This document shows positions 54,764 to 64,000 of a stretch of DNA of 64,000 bases, piece by piece. Each line of letters begins with the position of its first letter. Position 1 is the stretch's first letter. The notes under the pieces were generated by a model. That model made no database searches. It was not told the origin of the DNA and saw only the letters and a program-made list of their open reading frames with translations. This DNA comes from Zoroaster sp. YZ-2022 (taxonomy: Eukaryota > Echinodermata > Asteroidea > Forcipulatida > Zoroasteridae): contig CM055830.1 in the NCBI GenBank assembly GCA_029582265.1, forward strand, positions 31,599,172 through 31,663,171. The letters run 5' to 3'. The translations under genes were made by a program, and so were the position numbers.

Positions 54764-55110
54764 CAGGGGTGTGATTTGACAAAAGTAAAAAATCCTGAAA
54801 AATAGGTAGTGGGCCTGGGTCTCCCTTTGGTCTAGAGGACAAAGCCCCCTGAACCTCCTGTGGGTAGCAGGCCTGGGTCTCCCTTTGGTCTAGAGGACAA
54901 AGCCCCCTGAACCTCCTGGATGTTTAATTTTGGAGGATTTACAGACTCTCCACATCCCCACAAACAAGACACTAGAGGTTTGGACACAATACAAGCTACT
55001 TCTTTCTTTCCTTGGTGGTTACTTCTCTTCTTTCAAAAACAGTTTTGCAGCAAAAGGAAGATTTGTAAACAAATCCTGAAATCAGGAAAAATCCTGAGAA
55101 ATCACAGGCC
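54764..55110 (+). mobile_element. hAT-like MITE (CAGG..TGTGATTTG), complete with target duplication
   Basis: CAGGGGTGTGATTTGAC at the left, AATCACAGGCC at the right. Flanking 8-mers GTATCAGA (54756-54763) and GGATCAGA (55111-55118) agree at 7 of 8. It contains a private internal duplication of GGCCTGGGTCTCCCTTTGG...CCCCCTGAACCTCCTG. This copy defines the family. Confidence 0.82.
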
Positions 55111-55173
55111 GGATCAGAAGATTTCCAATTTCGGGTATCCGGTTCCCGAAATAACCGAAAACTTACAGCGTTA

Positions 55174-55713
55174 GATTCCAGGTATATTTGGCAACTACAG
55201 CCTTATCACTGATCGTTCTACTGATTAACGTCTTGTTAAAAGGATCTGTATCTCCAGAGACTGTATCCGAAATTGTCAATATGAAGACATTTACGATGTG
55301 GTGATCATTACCTCTGATAAGCCTACCTATATGTACACACTGAATGTAATCAGTTTGATTTCAGCAAATCTTTAAGCCGTTGATATGTGAGGTTTTCAGG
55401 TTTCGCCCCTCGGTTTGGATTTCTTCACCTGTATCCAGCTACACAATGTACTGTAGTTTCTACAAAAAAATCTATAATCTTCCTTACTTTAGTAGAAATG
55501 TCAATAGATGCTACATGAGAAGTCTGTAATGAAATGTGTAATAACATACATGTAGTTCGTGGCACAATACAACAACAAATGTAACTGATCCATTCGTAAA
55601 GTTGAATTCCTGACGCGCAAGGATGCAAAAGAAGCAGTGGACCCTGGGTAATTTTCCGCATGTTTGAGATGCTCTTACACACATGCGTTTAATGGGTGTA
55701 TAGGCTCTCTCAT
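55174..55713. other. Unassigned sequence
   Basis: No exon or repeat recognised. Confidence 0.4.
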
Positions 55714-56283
<570 letters not shown>

Positions 56284-56417
56284 GCTACATTCAGCTCCTG
56301 TATCATTTTTGTTTTGGAATTAGCAAGTTGCATCGAGCGCTTATCCCATGGTACAGAGTAGCCAAATTCCTTATGGTCATTGTGCATGTGCATATTTGGA
56401 ATACAATGTTCTGAACT

Positions 56418-56845
56418 GGGGCGTGTTTTCGTGACCCTAACCAGAAACTTATTTCTGACGTCATATTCTTGACCAGAAACAAGACGGCATAGCTATGCGA
56501 AAACGCGAACGTAACCAGAAAATTGTTTTCAGTTTGCGACGTGTTCAATCATCAAAATATACAGTGTAATTCAAATTTTGGCAAAATAGAACTTACTCGT
56601 AATAAATTTGAAAGATATACTGGTATACAAACAATCATTCCATCATGTTTTAACAAATAATTAACAAAACTTTTGTTACTTTTTACAATCCGCCATCTTG
56701 AAACCAAGCGTAACCGATCATAAACTTTGGTTCACATTTGGTCAGCATAATGACGTCATCGCAGCACAACCGAACTCTCGAAAACGCCTAACCAATGACC
56801 AAAGCCCAAATCTGTTTCTGGTTACAGTCGCGAAAACGCACCCTG
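56418..56845 (-). mobile_element. MITE with GGGGCGTGTTTT..CCAGAAAC ends, reverse copy
   Basis: GGGGCGTGTTTTCGTGACCC..AACCAGAAAC at the left and GTTTCTGGTTACAGTCGCG..ACGCACCC at the right give ~30-bp inverted repeats. It carries CGCCATCTTGAAACCAAGCG and CATAATGACGTCATCGC, the latter including a TGACGTCA string. Confidence 0.78.
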
Positions 56846-57678
56846 GAAATACAGCCGGTTGGTATACTTCTGATGATATACACTGTACATACTTACGTAT
56901 CTTCTCTGTAAATTCCAGAGTATTAGTTCTCATATTCGTACTCGAGTACAACTTTTTGTACTCATACTCATGAACAAATACTCAACTACAACTAATGGCC
57001 CCGTCCATGACCATATGAGGGCGCCATCACATATGGTACAGGAGTTTGCGGAGGGCATTTTGTAATGTAAGCATTGAGTGCCGTTTTATATGGACAGCCA
57101 TCAGTGACCAACAATTTTAAACATGGTTAGCAAGAGGAATATATCTTGGTAAAATCAGTGTTTTTTCACTAATTCCAGTATTTAAAACAAACATTGAATT
57201 TTAGGTTTTATTTTGCACTGGCAGCCGCCCATAGTTTGGCAACCGTAACTACGGCTGTGACGGATTTTGGAGGATTTGGGAGGGTTAGGGTTAATTGTGT
57301 ATCTTGATTCAAGAAGGGCAAGCATATTTGAAGACAAGCAGATTTACAATACAATATAATACAATGAAGGCATTTATATAGCGCTCTTACACAAACGGTA
57401 TCACAGCGCTTTACAGTGAGATGCAAGTACAATTTAAAAATACACAGTGCCTAAAATAAATGAGTCTTGAGAGATGTTTTAAATTGACTCAATGAAGAAG
57501 CATGACGGATACCAGATGGTATGCAAACATTACTAATGTAAGTAGTTGAAGCTTTGCATGGTTGAAGTACAGCAGGAGTAATATTTGCGGTAGCACTATT
57601 TAACAATCTGAGATTACTCAAAGAATTAAGGTTTGAAGAAGCAGCATGTTACAATCTTTTAGGAGTTAAAAAAAAGTA
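56846..57678. other. Repeat relics, no gene
   Basis: 57252-57296 is the end of a TTAA element (GGATTTTGGAGG...GTTAGGGTTAA). 57297-57335 is a diverged single monomer of the 76-bp satellite (TGTATCTTGATTCAAGAAGGGCAAGCAT). 57350-57440 resembles another SINE/LINE tail (GGCATTTATATAGCGCTCTTAC). 57545-57665 resembles the fold-back MITE at 37392. Confidence 0.5.
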
Positions 57679-58392
57679 TTAACCCTAACCCTCCAAAATC
57701 CTCTTTGCTAAAGTGAAGGATTTTGAAGGATTGAGGTTACATGGTCTTTGCTAAAGTGAATGATTTTGGAGGATTATTAGGCATACTTGCCTTTCCATGG
57801 TAATAATAATAATAATAATAATATGTGGTCTTATATAGCGCACGTATCCACCAACTGAGTGGTGCTCAAGGCGCTTACATTATTACCCCTGGTCACTGTG
57901 CCAATATCATTCCTATAATCTTTCTCAGCTCCCTGGGGAGTATACAGCCAATGTGCAACCTTTTGGCGCTACAGGGCTAATCAAACACAATAACCATCTC
58001 TACCCTCACAGGTACCCATTTATACACCTGGGTGAAGAGAAGCAATTACAGTAAAGTGTCTTGCTCGAGGACACAAGTACCACGGTCGCCGCCAGGTTTC
58101 GAACCCACATTCTGATGACACAGCCATCAGAACTCGAGTCCAATGCACTTAACCGCTCGGCCATGGCACTCCATGTACATCCACGTTTGTTGTAGTGATT
58201 GCAAGGTCAGTGCTTGGGTCAGTGGGCACTGTTTATTGCTCCATGCATGCAGGGAGGGTCCTTGGCCGTGTACATTGTATCACAGATTAGAAATACGTGT
58301 GTGCATACATGTCATGTGCTTGCTTTACTACTGAAGGATTTTGGAGGATTCAAGTTATGTGTAAGCAAATGGGCCTAGGGAGTTGGGGTTAA
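57679..58392 (+). mobile_element. P1-type TTAA element split by a SINE
   Basis: TTAACCCTAACCCTCC to TTGCCTTTCCATGG, then the SINE (57801-58172), then ATGTACATCCACGTTTGTTG to GAGTTGGGGTTAA. Removing the SINE gives an ordinary short-form P1 element. Confidence 0.85.
57801..58172 (-). mobile_element. tRNA-derived SINE, diverged subfamily, nested
   Basis: (AAT)n at 57801-57822, TATATAGCGCACGTATCCACC, then a distinctive body (CACTGTGCCAATATCATTCC, GCAACCTTTTGGCGCTACAGG), B box GGTTTCGAACCC and head GGCCATGGCACTCC. It is an older or separate subfamily from the copies at 18431, 46296 and 55714. Confidence 0.85.
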
Positions 58393-59185
58393 TTGTCGGA
58401 AGAAGAACCGGTAGTGGGATTATTCGTAGAAATAAGGTTTCCGGTAGCACCATTAAACAATCTCTTTAGGAGTTGTAATAATTGTTGGTTCTGAAAAGAA
58501 CTGGTGGTGAGGAACTCAACATTTCTCACATCAAGTTTCTCAACACTGGTTCTTCTCAGAACTAACAATTATTACAACTGCAAAATAAATGTTATTGGGC
58601 CTTACATTTCGAACGTAGCAGGTTCTTTTCAAAGGCAAAATTATTAAAACTCCCAAGAGATTGTTACATGGTAATACCAGAAACATTACTCCTAACATTA
58701 CCAATGCTGTACCTTCCACACACTGTTTCCAACAATTCAGTGAACGGAAATCGGTTAAACAGTTCAAGAGCACTAAGTATGACGACAGTACTCTACGCAG
58801 TTATCTCACAATTTCTCAATGCAAATGCAGCGAGTCATCTACCAGCAATGTAATCGCATTATATGTAATGTCTGGGAAAATAATAACTTTATTAGCTTAA
58901 GAGTGCCCCAATTCAAAATCAAATTCACTATAATTTGTTTAGGCCTGAAATGCACTGCACACAGGAGTACATGTACGTGGGTTACACAGTGTACTACAGC
59001 ACAGTATGCACTGTACACGACTGTGTGTACTAACAATGAACAACTGTAAGAAGTGAATTTACAGCAAAATCTGTATTATTGTCCATGGCAGGCACCATAA
59101 AAGTATATTATTGAATTGTATTTATTTGTTGTTGACTGTTAGTAATTATTATTTCCGAAATAATTTCCATAATTCCTATTTTTCT
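58393..59185. other. Hairpin repeat at 58459-58580; rest unassigned
   Basis: AGGAGTTGTAATAATTGTTGG faces CTAACAATTATTACAACTGC around ~75 bp, a sister of 24372-24465. 58681-58718 (ACATTACCAATGCTGTACCTTCC) is a small relic of the 76-bp satellite. Nothing coding was recognised. Confidence 0.5.
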
Positions 59186-59571
59186 CAAATAGTCTCCGGT
59201 TTCTGGTCGGCTTCAAAATCAGTGCGGTGACATGCTTTTTTTCTTGCTTTTTTTTGGGTAATCTTCATTTTTGTTACTAACCAGTGAAATGCATTCATGA
59301 TACATGTATCCGTGGTTATTGGAACCAGACCAAATTTCCCATGCACAAAGTATGGTGGCTAAGAGAGGTAGCACAAATCGGGCAAACGTTCATAACCCTA
59401 TGTGAAAAAAAGTCGTTGAAAACACAGCACAACAGAATTCCAATCGATCCGGCAATTCTGGGTTCAAATGGACATCGTTTCATAGCAAATAAAAAGAAAA
59501 CTAAAAATGCTGACGCACGGGTCTGAAGCAACGCGAGCGGAGACTAAAAACTGGAGATTTTTGTAGGGCCT
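59186..59571 (-). mobile_element. GGCC-type MITE, reverse orientation
   Basis: AGTCTCCGGTTTCTGGTCGGC at the left and GGAGATTTTTGTAGGGCC at the right, with the inner order reversed relative to 4103-4481 (ATGATACATGTATCC, GCACAAATCGGGC, CAATCGATCC, GACATCGTTTCAT). Confidence 0.75.
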
Positions 59572-59609
59572 AAGAGTCAATCAAATGTACATGTAGACAT
59601 TATCATTCC

Positions 59610-59933
59610 TTAACCCTAACCCCCTAGGTATTCTGGCTAGGAACCTTCCTGAACCCTAACCCCCTATGGGTATTCTGGCTAGGAACCTTCTTTAACCCTA
59701 ACCCCCTAGGTATTCTGGCTAGGAACCTTCCTGAATCCTCCAAAATCCATCAGTGCACTTTTGGAAACATGCCCTTATCTTCATAATGCACCATGCATTT
59801 TCGTTGATCTTTCATATATTCAGCACTTACGGCCTGTACTTCTTGCCAGGTAGTAATTTTGCCCCATTTGAAGAGGTGAAAGTACCAGTTTCCAACAGCG
59901 CTAAATTTTTCTATTTGGGGTGGTCTGGGTTAA
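59610..59933 (+). mobile_element. TTAA element (P2)
   Basis: TTAACCCTAACCCCCTAGG with three end units, a body as at 2160-2400, and a right end TGGTCTGGGTTAA that has lost the usual GTTAGGG. TTAA is present on both sides. Confidence 0.78.
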
Positions 59934-60098
59934 TTAATGTACATCTGCATACAAATACATACTAAACATACACAACATGCATATAATATGGTTTGTACAA
60001 ATCAGATTTGGGTTATTTCATAAAAATTCATAATTATTAAATTGTTTGAATATTCCCCCCCCCCCCCAGATGCAGACATACATACTACATGTAGCTCT

Positions 60099-60270
60099 TA
60101 AAGGGACAACATCGTCACGATCAGAGCTGACTTACAACAGGGCATGGAATCAGCGAACTAGTTTAAGATGAACACAGTGACTGAAAATAACCACCACGCA
60201 TGATAAGGTCACATTACCGTAGCTGCTGCATAAATGAGCCGGTAAATTTCACTCACTGCATTCTTCTTAA
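60099..60270 (+). mobile_element. GGGACA-type MITE, right end lost
   Basis: TTAA-AGGGACAACATCGTCACG to CACTGCATTCTTCTTAA, where the next TTAA element starts. The right-hand quarter is not found on the other side. Confidence 0.72.
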
Positions 60271-60742
60271 CCCTGACATGCGTCTGGAAAAATTGTGCAT
60301 TCCCCTGTGGCACCCCTACTTTTTTTTAAAAGTATGTAGGGAAATCTTAATAAACCTGGGTCAATGAAGCTATTTCCAATTTTTTTTAAGCCCAACACCT
60401 TTCAAAGGGTCTAGGGATGATTTTAGGGGGAAAAAAATATCCAATATTTGTTTTGGGTAATTAATTTGCTAATTACAGCCTGAAAGTTCCATGAGGCCCA
60501 CTGTTTTTTACAGAATATTTGTGCGCAAAGTAATGGGAGAACACCGAGCAAGGCATGCAAACAATCATAGCTGGTCAACTGTGTATGCCAGACCATTCAA
60601 CTTTGGCAATTTGTTTCTCGATGATATGAAGTAGGATAACACGGAAGACTGTTTTTTGGGGGGTTTTTTCATGAGTGAAGTAATTAAAAAAATGCAAATT
60701 AGCGCAGTTGCAAAAAGTGGGGGTCACTCACTAGAGGGTTAA
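60267..60742. mobile_element. TTAA element with CCCTGACATG / CACTAGAGGG ends
   Basis: TTAACCCTGACATGCGTCTGG at the left and CACTCACTAGAGGGTTAA at the right. It begins within the preceding MITE's internal TTAA and shares its right TTAA with the following MITE. No coding sequence. Confidence 0.6.
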
Positions 60743-60957
60743 AGGGGCAATATCGTCACAAACAGAGCAGACTTTCAACAGGGCATGGAATTGGTGTTTA
60801 AGATGAACACAGTGACTGAAAATAACCGACTCATTTATGCCGCAGAGACAGCAATGTGACCTTATCGTGTGAGCTATGATTTTCAGTCCGCCGAGTTAAT
60901 CTAAAACTAGCACTCCGATTCCATGCCCTGTTGATCGTGACGATACTGCCCCTTTAA
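60739..60957 (+). mobile_element. GGGACA-type TTAA MITE, complete
   Basis: TTAA-AGGGGCAATATCGTC ... GACGATACTGCCCCT-TTAA. The family block TTTCAGTCCGCCGAGTTAATC is slightly diverged. Confidence 0.8.
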
Positions 60958-61590
60958 GTACTCTTTATGGGTTATGGGAAAATGCATTCTTACAACATAT
61001 GCCCATGGTTACATGTATGTACATGTACTCCTAACATGGCTTTAAGTACATACATGTACATTGAATAACATCTGTATTGTGTACCATCAGTTCTTTTCAG
61101 AACTAATTACTACTCAACTGAGAATTTCACATGGTGTCACCGCCAACAATCTTTATTTATTTATCGGCATTACACAGCAAAAATGGATCTTAATATTTAG
61201 TTCCTTAAGCGCGTCCTTACTTTTCTTATTTAAAACAAAACCCGAGTAGAGAGCTTTGGGGCTGCATTGTGACAGTCAGGAAGTGCAATGAAAACAGATC
61301 TGGTTACACGCTCGCATGTTCTATTCATGTTAACATCCATCAAAGCTGACAGTATGAATCTAGAGGCTATTATTGTTAAAGTGTTGTGTTCATTCCCCCA
61401 TGGTTACAGCGGTGTGATGTATAGTCGAAACCACTGAGTCCCAGAATAAGACCCAAGACATCGGACAGCTCAACCCAGACCCAATGGACTGAGACCAAGA
61501 CCGAGACATTTGTCTCCGAGATCGAAACCTCAAAACCCCCTACATGTATTATGTGTGTGCATTATACATACAAGTAGTATGTAAAATAAT
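60958..61590. other. Repeat fragment at 61085-61165; rest unassigned
   Basis: CAGTTCTTTTCAGAACTAATTACTACTC..CACATGGTGTCACCGCC belongs to the GATCGAAACGTCGAG repeat. 61430-61530 is rich in GAGACC/AGACCCAAGAC strings, related to 62190-62240 and 62880-62960. No gene. Confidence 0.5.
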
Positions 61591-61962
61591 CAGGGATGCC
61601 AATAACTCTTTGCTCCAGAGCCAGAAAAAAAATAGCCGGAAAAAAATAACACACACACGCTACACGGACACACAAGCACCGTTTCCAATATGGCGGAGCA
61701 ATGGGCTAGTCTTACTTCAAGACGTTGCTTGTTATCTCGCTACTATCGAACGCCCTCTGTCGGTGAAATGTCCGAGTGTATTACGCGATGGCATAAAAAA
61801 AGAAAAGGTAAGAACGTCTTGATAACCAAGACTAACTGAGCGCGCTCTGTAGCTGTAAAGGGTATTTTTTCCCAGCCGGACGAAAGACGGAGCGTCGGAT
61901 TTCTTTGGGAAAAATATGAAAAAGCTGGAATTCTGGCAATAGCCGGAAAACTGGCATCCCTG
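61591..61962. mobile_element. hAT-like MITE with CAGGGATGCCA ends
   Basis: CAGGGATGCCAATAACTC at the left, AAAACTGGCATCCCTG at the right. The 11-bp terminal repeat is a typical hAT end. Flanks AAAATAAT and AATAATAA are compatible with an AT-rich 8-bp duplication but not exact. The interior is CpG-richer than its surroundings (CGCGCTCTG, CCGGACGAAAGACGG). Open frames here are non-coding by-products. Confidence 0.8.
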
Positions 61963-62031
61963 AATAATAATGAACATATCCTTGAGATGTCAATCCAAGA
62001 ATTTAATAATTCTGAAATACCTGAAGACAAT

Positions 62032-62960
62032 CAGAGCATACTGATCGAAACGTCGAGTTGTAACCAACAGTTCTTTTCAGAACTAATTACTACTCAAGCA
62101 AGAATTTTCACATGGTGTCAGCACAGACAGTCTTTACTTAGCCTACTTTTCATAACAAGCCATTTCCTGGTCTTGATTTTAGGGACTGGCAAATATCTGA
62201 GACCTCAATGGTCAGAGGCCGAGACCATACAGAATCGAGGCCGCTACTGACCAACAAAAAGCTGTGACCAACAAACAGTTCTTTTCAGAACTAATTACTA
62301 CTCAAGCAAGAATTTTCACATGGTGTCAGCGCAAACAGTCTTTACTTACAGGCCTGGAATTTCACGGCGGCCACGACGGCCATTGCCGTCGTTGCCCTTT
62401 TAGTGGCCGTGATGCCCCTTGCAAATGAACCAATATCACGGCCAATTTTGCCGTGCCCTTTTTCCCCATGGCCGTTGTGCCCTTTTTGGAAGATCATGCC
62501 AGCGCGATGCGGCTCGGCACTTTCCGTTCACACACAAAATAAAAATTAAGTCAACGTTACACGTACGTGTGAAGGATCAGATCAAAGGAAAACAAAATCA
62601 CTGTAACGGACCCCAATGTTCGAATATACATGTACATGTATGCGTGAGACTTCCACGGTAATGCAGCGCAGCCGGCCAGCCACGACTCACGCCAGATATA
62701 CGGCCCACCGCCCGTTATTAAAGCCCTTTGGCTTTGGTGCCCTTAAAAATTTGCCCCTATCGAAGGCCAAAGTGGCCTTGCCCTAAAAATGATGAAATTC
62801 CAGGCCTGTTCTTAGCCTACTTTTTATAACAAGTGATTTCCTGGTCTTGAATTTAGAAACCGGCAAATCTCCGAGACCTCAATGGTCAGAGGCCGAGACC
62901 ATACAGAATCGAGGCCGCGACTGTGACCAACAAAAAGCTATCTCGAGACTGGTCTCGATA
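62032..62960 (+). repeat. Two-copy direct repeat of the GATCGAAACGTCGAG family
   Basis: The block from CAGTTCTTTTCAGAACTAATTAC through TTTCCTGGTCTTGA and GGTCAGAGGCCGAGACC to GACCAACAAAAAGCT occurs at about 62068-62275 and again at 62276-62941. The second copy is interrupted by the element at 62349-62808. Confidence 0.85.
62349..62808. mobile_element. hAT-like element with perfect 16-bp CAGGCCTGGAATTTCA ends
   Basis: 460 bp, with terminal inverted repeats CAGGCCTGGAATTTCA / TGAAATTCCAGGCCTG. The interior is strikingly rich in GGCCGT/ACGGCC and GCCCTTT motifs toward both ends, as expected of subterminal binding motifs. It interrupts the second copy of the flanking direct repeat, so it is the youngest layer here. 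Confidence 0.85.
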
Positions 62961-63239
62961 GAAAATGATAGTTAACATACTAGCCTCAATGTATTGGCCC
63001 TAGAATGGGGTTATGTACATGTACATATATGTGCATCATTGATTTGTATGATATGTACATATACATGTACGCGCAGAATTCGTACATTCGTACATCAGTA
63101 TCTACATTGTTGACTTAACAATTTATGAATTTGTTCTCATCTCTGTTGTACAATTCCTTTTTACACAATGCTTCAGTCCAGTCAATTCATTTCTGCAATA
63201 CTTTAAAGTGATTTACTTCCCTTTAACTCTCCTGCTACT
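62961..63239. other. Unassigned sequence
   Basis: Rich in TACATGTACATATA strings near 63015-63075. Nothing coding. Confidence 0.4.
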
Positions 63240-63303
63240 GCAAGGGTCAAAAACAGTCAAAATGTTGATATACTTGCCAAGGTATACATGTATCTAGTTT
63301 ACT
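63240..63303 (+). repeat. Fragment of the GTCAAAA dispersed repeat
   Basis: GCAAGGGTCAAAAACAGTCAAAATG..GATATACTTGCCAAGGTATA..ATCTAGTTTACTTAA matches the start of 28257-28553. It is cut by the next TTAA element. Confidence 0.7.
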
Positions 63304-63629
63304 TAACCCTCCTACTGTTTGACCATTTGAAACCATTCAAAATTTCCACTTACCAAAATGCCCATTGGTTTTGTACACACATGGTGATACCATTTGAACA
63401 GTGTTGGTAGCAAGCTTTACTACCATTCAAATCCATTCAAATGCATAGAGGGTCCATTGATTCACCACTTAGAAGTATCCAAACAAGGTTTTGTATTAGC
63501 TGTACTACCATTTGGAAAGATCCAAACAAGGTTTTGTATTAGCTGACCACCATTCAAAACCACAAAAGCGAATGGTTTCAAATTGTGGATCAACTTGTAT
63601 GAAAAAGGTACCAGAAGTAGGAGGGTTAA
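63304..63629 (-). mobile_element. TTAA element (CCCTCCTA class), reverse copy
   Basis: TTAACCCTCCTACTGTTTGACC to CCAGAAGTAGGAGGGTTAA, in reverse order to 43731-44115 but somewhat shorter. CCATTCAAA motifs recur throughout. Confidence 0.8.
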
Positions 63630-63667
63630 TAAGAATAACAGTGCAGAAGACAGTTACTTGGATATCT

Positions 63668-63895
63668 TTAAAGGGACAATGCCATTACGATCAACAGGGC
63701 ATGGAATCGGAGTGCTATAGTTTCAGTTCAACTCAGTGACTGAAAATAATACCCCACATGATAAGGTCATATTACCAGTGCTGCTGCATAAATGAGCCGG
63801 TAATTTTCGGTCACTGTGTTCATCTTAAAACTGGGACACCGATTCCGTGCCCTGTTGAAAGACTGTTCTGATCGCGACGATACTGCCCCTTTTAA
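63668..63895 (+). mobile_element. GGGACA-type TTAA MITE, complete
   Basis: TTAA-AGGGACAATGCCATTACG ... GACGATACTGCCCCTT-TTAA with the whole consensus body. It is one of the best-preserved copies. Confidence 0.85.
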
Positions 63896-64000
63896 CACAA
63901 TTCATACTTTTAATAATCAATACATTTTCACTTAATTCCCCCTTTGAAACGACACAATGCAATTTAAGCTACATGTACAAGATTCCACATGGTTTCTGTA

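Larger units (their letters stand above)
53966..55173. mobile_element. TAAGGCTG-type MITE carrying two nested insertions
   Basis: The left part (AAGCTGTGTCAGG...TTTACGGGTACTC) and right part (CGAGTATC, then AGAAGATTTCCAATTTCGGG...ACTTACAGCG) reconstruct a typical element. The LINE at 54241-54750 interrupts it near GGGTACTC, and a hAT-like MITE at 54764-55110 interrupts it 13 bp further on. Confidence 0.75.

Noticed and set aside
61544..62030. Open frames with a GTAAGA donor-like site after GAAAAG
   Set aside because: They lie inside a CAGGGATGCCA-ended hAT-like MITE and run on both strands. No family match.

Overview
This 64 kb window is eukaryotic nuclear DNA, almost certainly from a marine invertebrate deuterostome. 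An echinoderm, perhaps a sea star, is my best guess at about 50%. The signs are spliced exons with GT-AG borders, low gene density, AT-rich introns, frequent TACATGTA strings, tRNA-derived SINEs ending in (ATT)n, CR1/L2-like LINE 3' ends, and very many short inverted-repeat transposons (MITEs). No bacterial-type operons, CRISPR arrays, rRNA genes or convincing tRNA genes were found.

The only host gene I can support is on the minus strand. Three in-frame exons (47384-47582, 35241-35413, 27190-27397) encode the start of the lumenal/catalytic part of a polypeptide N-acetylgalactosaminyltransferase of the GALNT1/13 type. Splice phases match perfectly across both introns (about 12 kb and 7.8 kb). 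The N-terminal anchor exon and the exons for the rest of the catalytic and lectin domains were not found. They should lie beyond 47.6 kb and below 27.2 kb or outside the window.

Layout: 1-4.75 kb holds MITE and SINE fragments. 4.75-17.26 kb is a giant 76-bp satellite with four copies of a ~450-bp spacer and a fold-back Tc1-like insertion at 15901-16714. 17.3-27.2 kb is mostly TTAA-flanked elements, including a 1.7-kb element carrying seven same-orientation GTGACAGACGGGAC motifs. At 27.2-29.9 kb exon C is followed (on its upstream side) by a tandem array of decayed copies of its own splice-acceptor border. At 29.9-37.8 kb are nested MITEs, LINE and SINE pieces, exon B and a 151-bp near-perfect palindrome. 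37.8-42.3 kb is a second 76-bp satellite array in plus orientation, and 44.17-45.55 kb is a third in minus orientation. Both lie in the same GALNT intron and could fold into a long hairpin in the pre-mRNA. 45.6-64 kb holds exon A and then a dense field of MITEs, with several layers of nested insertions.

The strongest items for a second look are the exon-border 'shadow' array, the opposed intronic satellite arrays, the fold-back Tc1 element whose arms include the end of its own transposase gene, the many TIR families that share a TTAA target and sometimes abut on one shared TTAA, and the Cys-to-Ile change beside the DxH motif of the GALNT.
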